A stretch of 8,444 bases of DNA. Origin: an uncultured Sphingobacteriaceae bacterium (GTDB lineage: Bacteria > Bacteroidota > Bacteroidia > Sphingobacteriales > Sphingobacteriaceae). The position numbers and the translations under genes were made by a program. Where the stretch lies: contig CALNCF010000429.1 of the NCBI GenBank assembly GCA_937875035.1, positions 1 through 8,444 on the forward strand, read 5' to 3'. Below are positions 6,809 through 8,444 of this stretch, piece by piece (position 1 is the first letter of the stretch; every line of letters starts with the position of its first letter). The notes beneath the pieces were generated by a model. The model was not told the origin of the DNA, did not search any database, and saw only the letters and a program-made list of their open reading frames with translations.

Positions 6809-8443
6809 TTAGTTCTTCCATGGAAGGAAGGAATGGTTCTTACCCAGCTCGATCATCTGTCCGGCAAAATCCGCAGGATATTCGATCTTCACATCCACGA
6901 TCTCCGTTCCCTTCATCACCGGTACCAGCTTAGGCTGGATGAAGCCCTTATACGGAGCTACGTTCAGCTTGTTATAACGTTCCAGCACCTCGGCATGTAA
7001 TTTATGATCTACCTTCACACCATATGTTTCCACCAGGGCACGGGCCGCTTCATAATCACCTTCCGATTTGATCCGCTGGATCTCTTTCAGCAGCTCGCCG
7101 AAGAGCTCGCGCAAACGCTCATAGTCGTTGATCCTGATATAGGTCTTTCCATCGCGCACCACCTTTTCCACCACGTTGGCCTCTTTACCTTTTTCAAATA
7201 CCCATGAAGCATTCAGCTGGCGGTTTCTCATGTGAGCCTCTTCGAGGTTATCGCCCAGCTTCAGGCGTGAGAGCTGCGTCATCAAACCGTTCAGCATATA
7301 GCCGTCGTACTCAGCCTTACCAACTTCCAGCGACGGCATCACACCGATCTCTACCAGCTTCTGATCCATCACATAATACAGGGCTACCAGGTCGGCACGC
7401 GCTTCTTCCAGGCAGCTCGCATAGGTTTTCAGGGTTACATCCGGAGTCGCAATTCCCGGGTTGATCTTACCCGAAGCATGCCCGATCACTTCGTGCATAT
7501 CCGTATGCAGATCGCCGGCGATGCTGCCATACAATTTCCCTCTTTCCAGCACTTCGTTACTGTACGCGAACTCTTTCGCTACCGGGCTTTTTGCAGACAC
7601 TTCATTGTACGCGTGAACAATATTTCCGAGTGAAACTGATTTCGATCCGAACTCTTCACGCACCCAGTTTGCGTTCGGCAGGTTGATACCGATCGGTGTG
7701 GAAGGAGCCGCGTCGCCACTTTCCGCCACTACGGTGATCACCTTCGCGGTGATGCCCTTCACTTCTTTTTTCTTGTGTTCCGGGAGGATCGGGGAATGAT
7801 CCTCGAACCATTGCGCTTCCTGCGCGATCGCGTCGATACGTTTCGTTGCTTCCATATCCTTAATAGAAACTACCGATTCGAAGCTCGCACGCTTACCGAT
7901 CGCATCATTGTAGACCTCGATAAATCCGTTCACCACATCAATGCGGGAATCCACATCCTGTACCCAGGCAATGTTATATTCATCCCAGTCGGTCAGGTCG
8001 CCCGACTTGTAATATTTAACCAGCTTATCCAGGGCTTCCTTCTGCTTATCGTTCTCGGCTACGGTGCTCGCTTTTTCCAGCCAGAATACGATCTTTTCGA
8101 TGGCAGCCGAATACATACCTCCTACTTTCCAGGTCTTCTCCACCAATTGCCCGTTCTCTTTCACCAGCTTGGAGTTCAAGCCGTATGAAGGAGGACGCGG
8201 GTCGTTCACTTTTGCCATACGGGTGTAGAAATCCTCTACCTCTTCCTGCGTAACACCCTCGTAAAAATTATTGGCCGAACCCTTTACGTTGTCGATGCCC
8301 GCTTCCAGGTTTACCGATTTCGCGTCTACCTTCGGATCGAAGAGGATCGGCGTAAGCCATGCTACAAACTGGTCGATGCTCTGTCCTTTTTCCAAAGGCA
8401 TTTTGCTCACATCCGATTTGGATACCAGCTCTTTCAGGTACAC
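6809..8443 (-). CDS. Dipeptidyl peptidase III, zinc metallopeptidase family M49 (N-terminus missing)
   Basis: The frame is open to the right edge, so the start lies outside the window; 544 codons are present. Family M49 enzymes release dipeptides from peptide N-termini. The hallmark HExxGH appears as HEVIGH (fragment residues 317-322, bases 7478-7495) and the second motif as EEARAD (346-351, bases 7391-7408). By family knowledge the zinc ligands are His317, His322 and Glu347, and the catalytic base is Glu318; all are present, so the enzyme should be active. Bacteroidota homologues are, from memory, near 650-720 residues, so roughly 110-170 residues are missing, and with them any signal peptide. 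Cellular location therefore cannot be decided. The protein ends SFLPWKN before TAA. The gene converges on the barrel gene with 45 bases between the stops. Family assignment is secure; substrate preference is not visible. Confidence 0.94.
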   Translation of the reverse strand: MYLKELVSKSDVSKMPLEKGQSIDQFVAWLTPILFDPKVDAKSVNLEAGIDNVKGSANNFYEGVTQEEVEDFYTRMAKVNDPRPPSYGLNSKLVKENGQLVEKTWKVGGMYSAAIEKIVFWLEKASTVAENDKQKEALDKLVKYYKSGDLTDWDEYNIAWVQDVDSRIDVVNGFIEVYNDAIGKRASFESVVSIKDMEATKRIDAIAQEAQWFEDHSPILPEHKKKEVKGITAKVITVVAESGDAAPSTPIGINLPNANWVREEFGSKSVSLGNIVHAYNEVSAKSPVAKEFAYSNEVLERGKLYGSIAGDLHTDMHEVIGHASGKINPGIATPDVTLKTYASCLEEARADLVALYYVMDQKLVEIGVMPSLEVGKAEYDGYMLNGLMTQLSRLKLGDNLEEAHMRNRQLNASWVFEKGKEANVVEKVVRDGKTYIRINDYERLRELFGELLKEIQRIKSEGDYEAARALVETYGVKVDHKLHAEVLERYNKLNVAPYKGFIQPKLVPVMKGTEIVDVKIEYPADFAGQMIELGKNHSFLPWKN

Positions 8444-8444
8444 C

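Noticed and set aside
8441..8443. GTG at the right edge as the start of the M49 peptidase
   Set aside because: The frame is still open at the edge and the fragment is about 110-170 residues shorter than full-length relatives, so this is an internal valine codon.
1..8444. Defence system, mobile element, CRISPR array or RNA gene
   Set aside because: Every sizeable coding region belongs to a conserved chromosomal family, and I found no repeat array, transposase, integrase, tRNA-like cloverleaf or rRNA segment on either strand by reading.

Overview
The window reads as ordinary chromosomal DNA from a member of the Bacteroidota, most likely the Chitinophagia/Sphingobacteriia side of the phylum. 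The reasons are a GldA/GldF/GldG transporter, a signature of this phylum; a short dimeric (alpha2) glycyl-tRNA synthetase; a PF13568-like outer-membrane beta-barrel protein; promoter-like boxes of the Bacteroidota TAnnTTTG type; no Shine-Dalgarno motif ahead of any visible start; and TAA at all six visible stop codons. Taxonomy below phylum is inference.

Layout. From 1 to 4353, on the minus strand, lies a four-gene cluster read right to left: gldA (ABC ATPase), gldF (ABC-2 permease), gldG (membrane-anchored periplasmic auxiliary protein) and a DUF4340-type membrane-anchored protein that runs off the left edge. The gaps shrink along the cluster (55, 27 and 2 bases), which points to one transcript with possible coupling of the last two genes. 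A 196-base divergent intergenic region separates gldA from glyS (4550-6010, plus strand), which ends in a strong intrinsic terminator. A small secreted outer-membrane barrel protein follows (6098-6763, plus). It converges on a family M49 zinc dipeptidyl peptidase III (6809-8443, minus), whose N-terminus lies beyond the right edge. A perfect 10-bp inverted repeat sits between these convergent genes and includes the stop codon of the barrel gene.

Functionally, the left part encodes a complete ABC transporter with two extra membrane-tethered periplasmic subunits. GldA supplies ATP hydrolysis, GldF the membrane path, and GldG plus the DUF4340 protein are candidate periplasmic partners. The other three genes (tRNA charging, an envelope protein, a peptidase) have no evident link to it. 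I saw no tRNA or rRNA gene, CRISPR array, insertion sequence, prophage gene or defence system. I do not see a clearly undescribed system. The most worthwhile leads are the DUF4340 protein as an uncharacterised fourth component of the Gld transporter, a possibly leaderless glyS transcript, and the hairpin that overlaps a stop codon.
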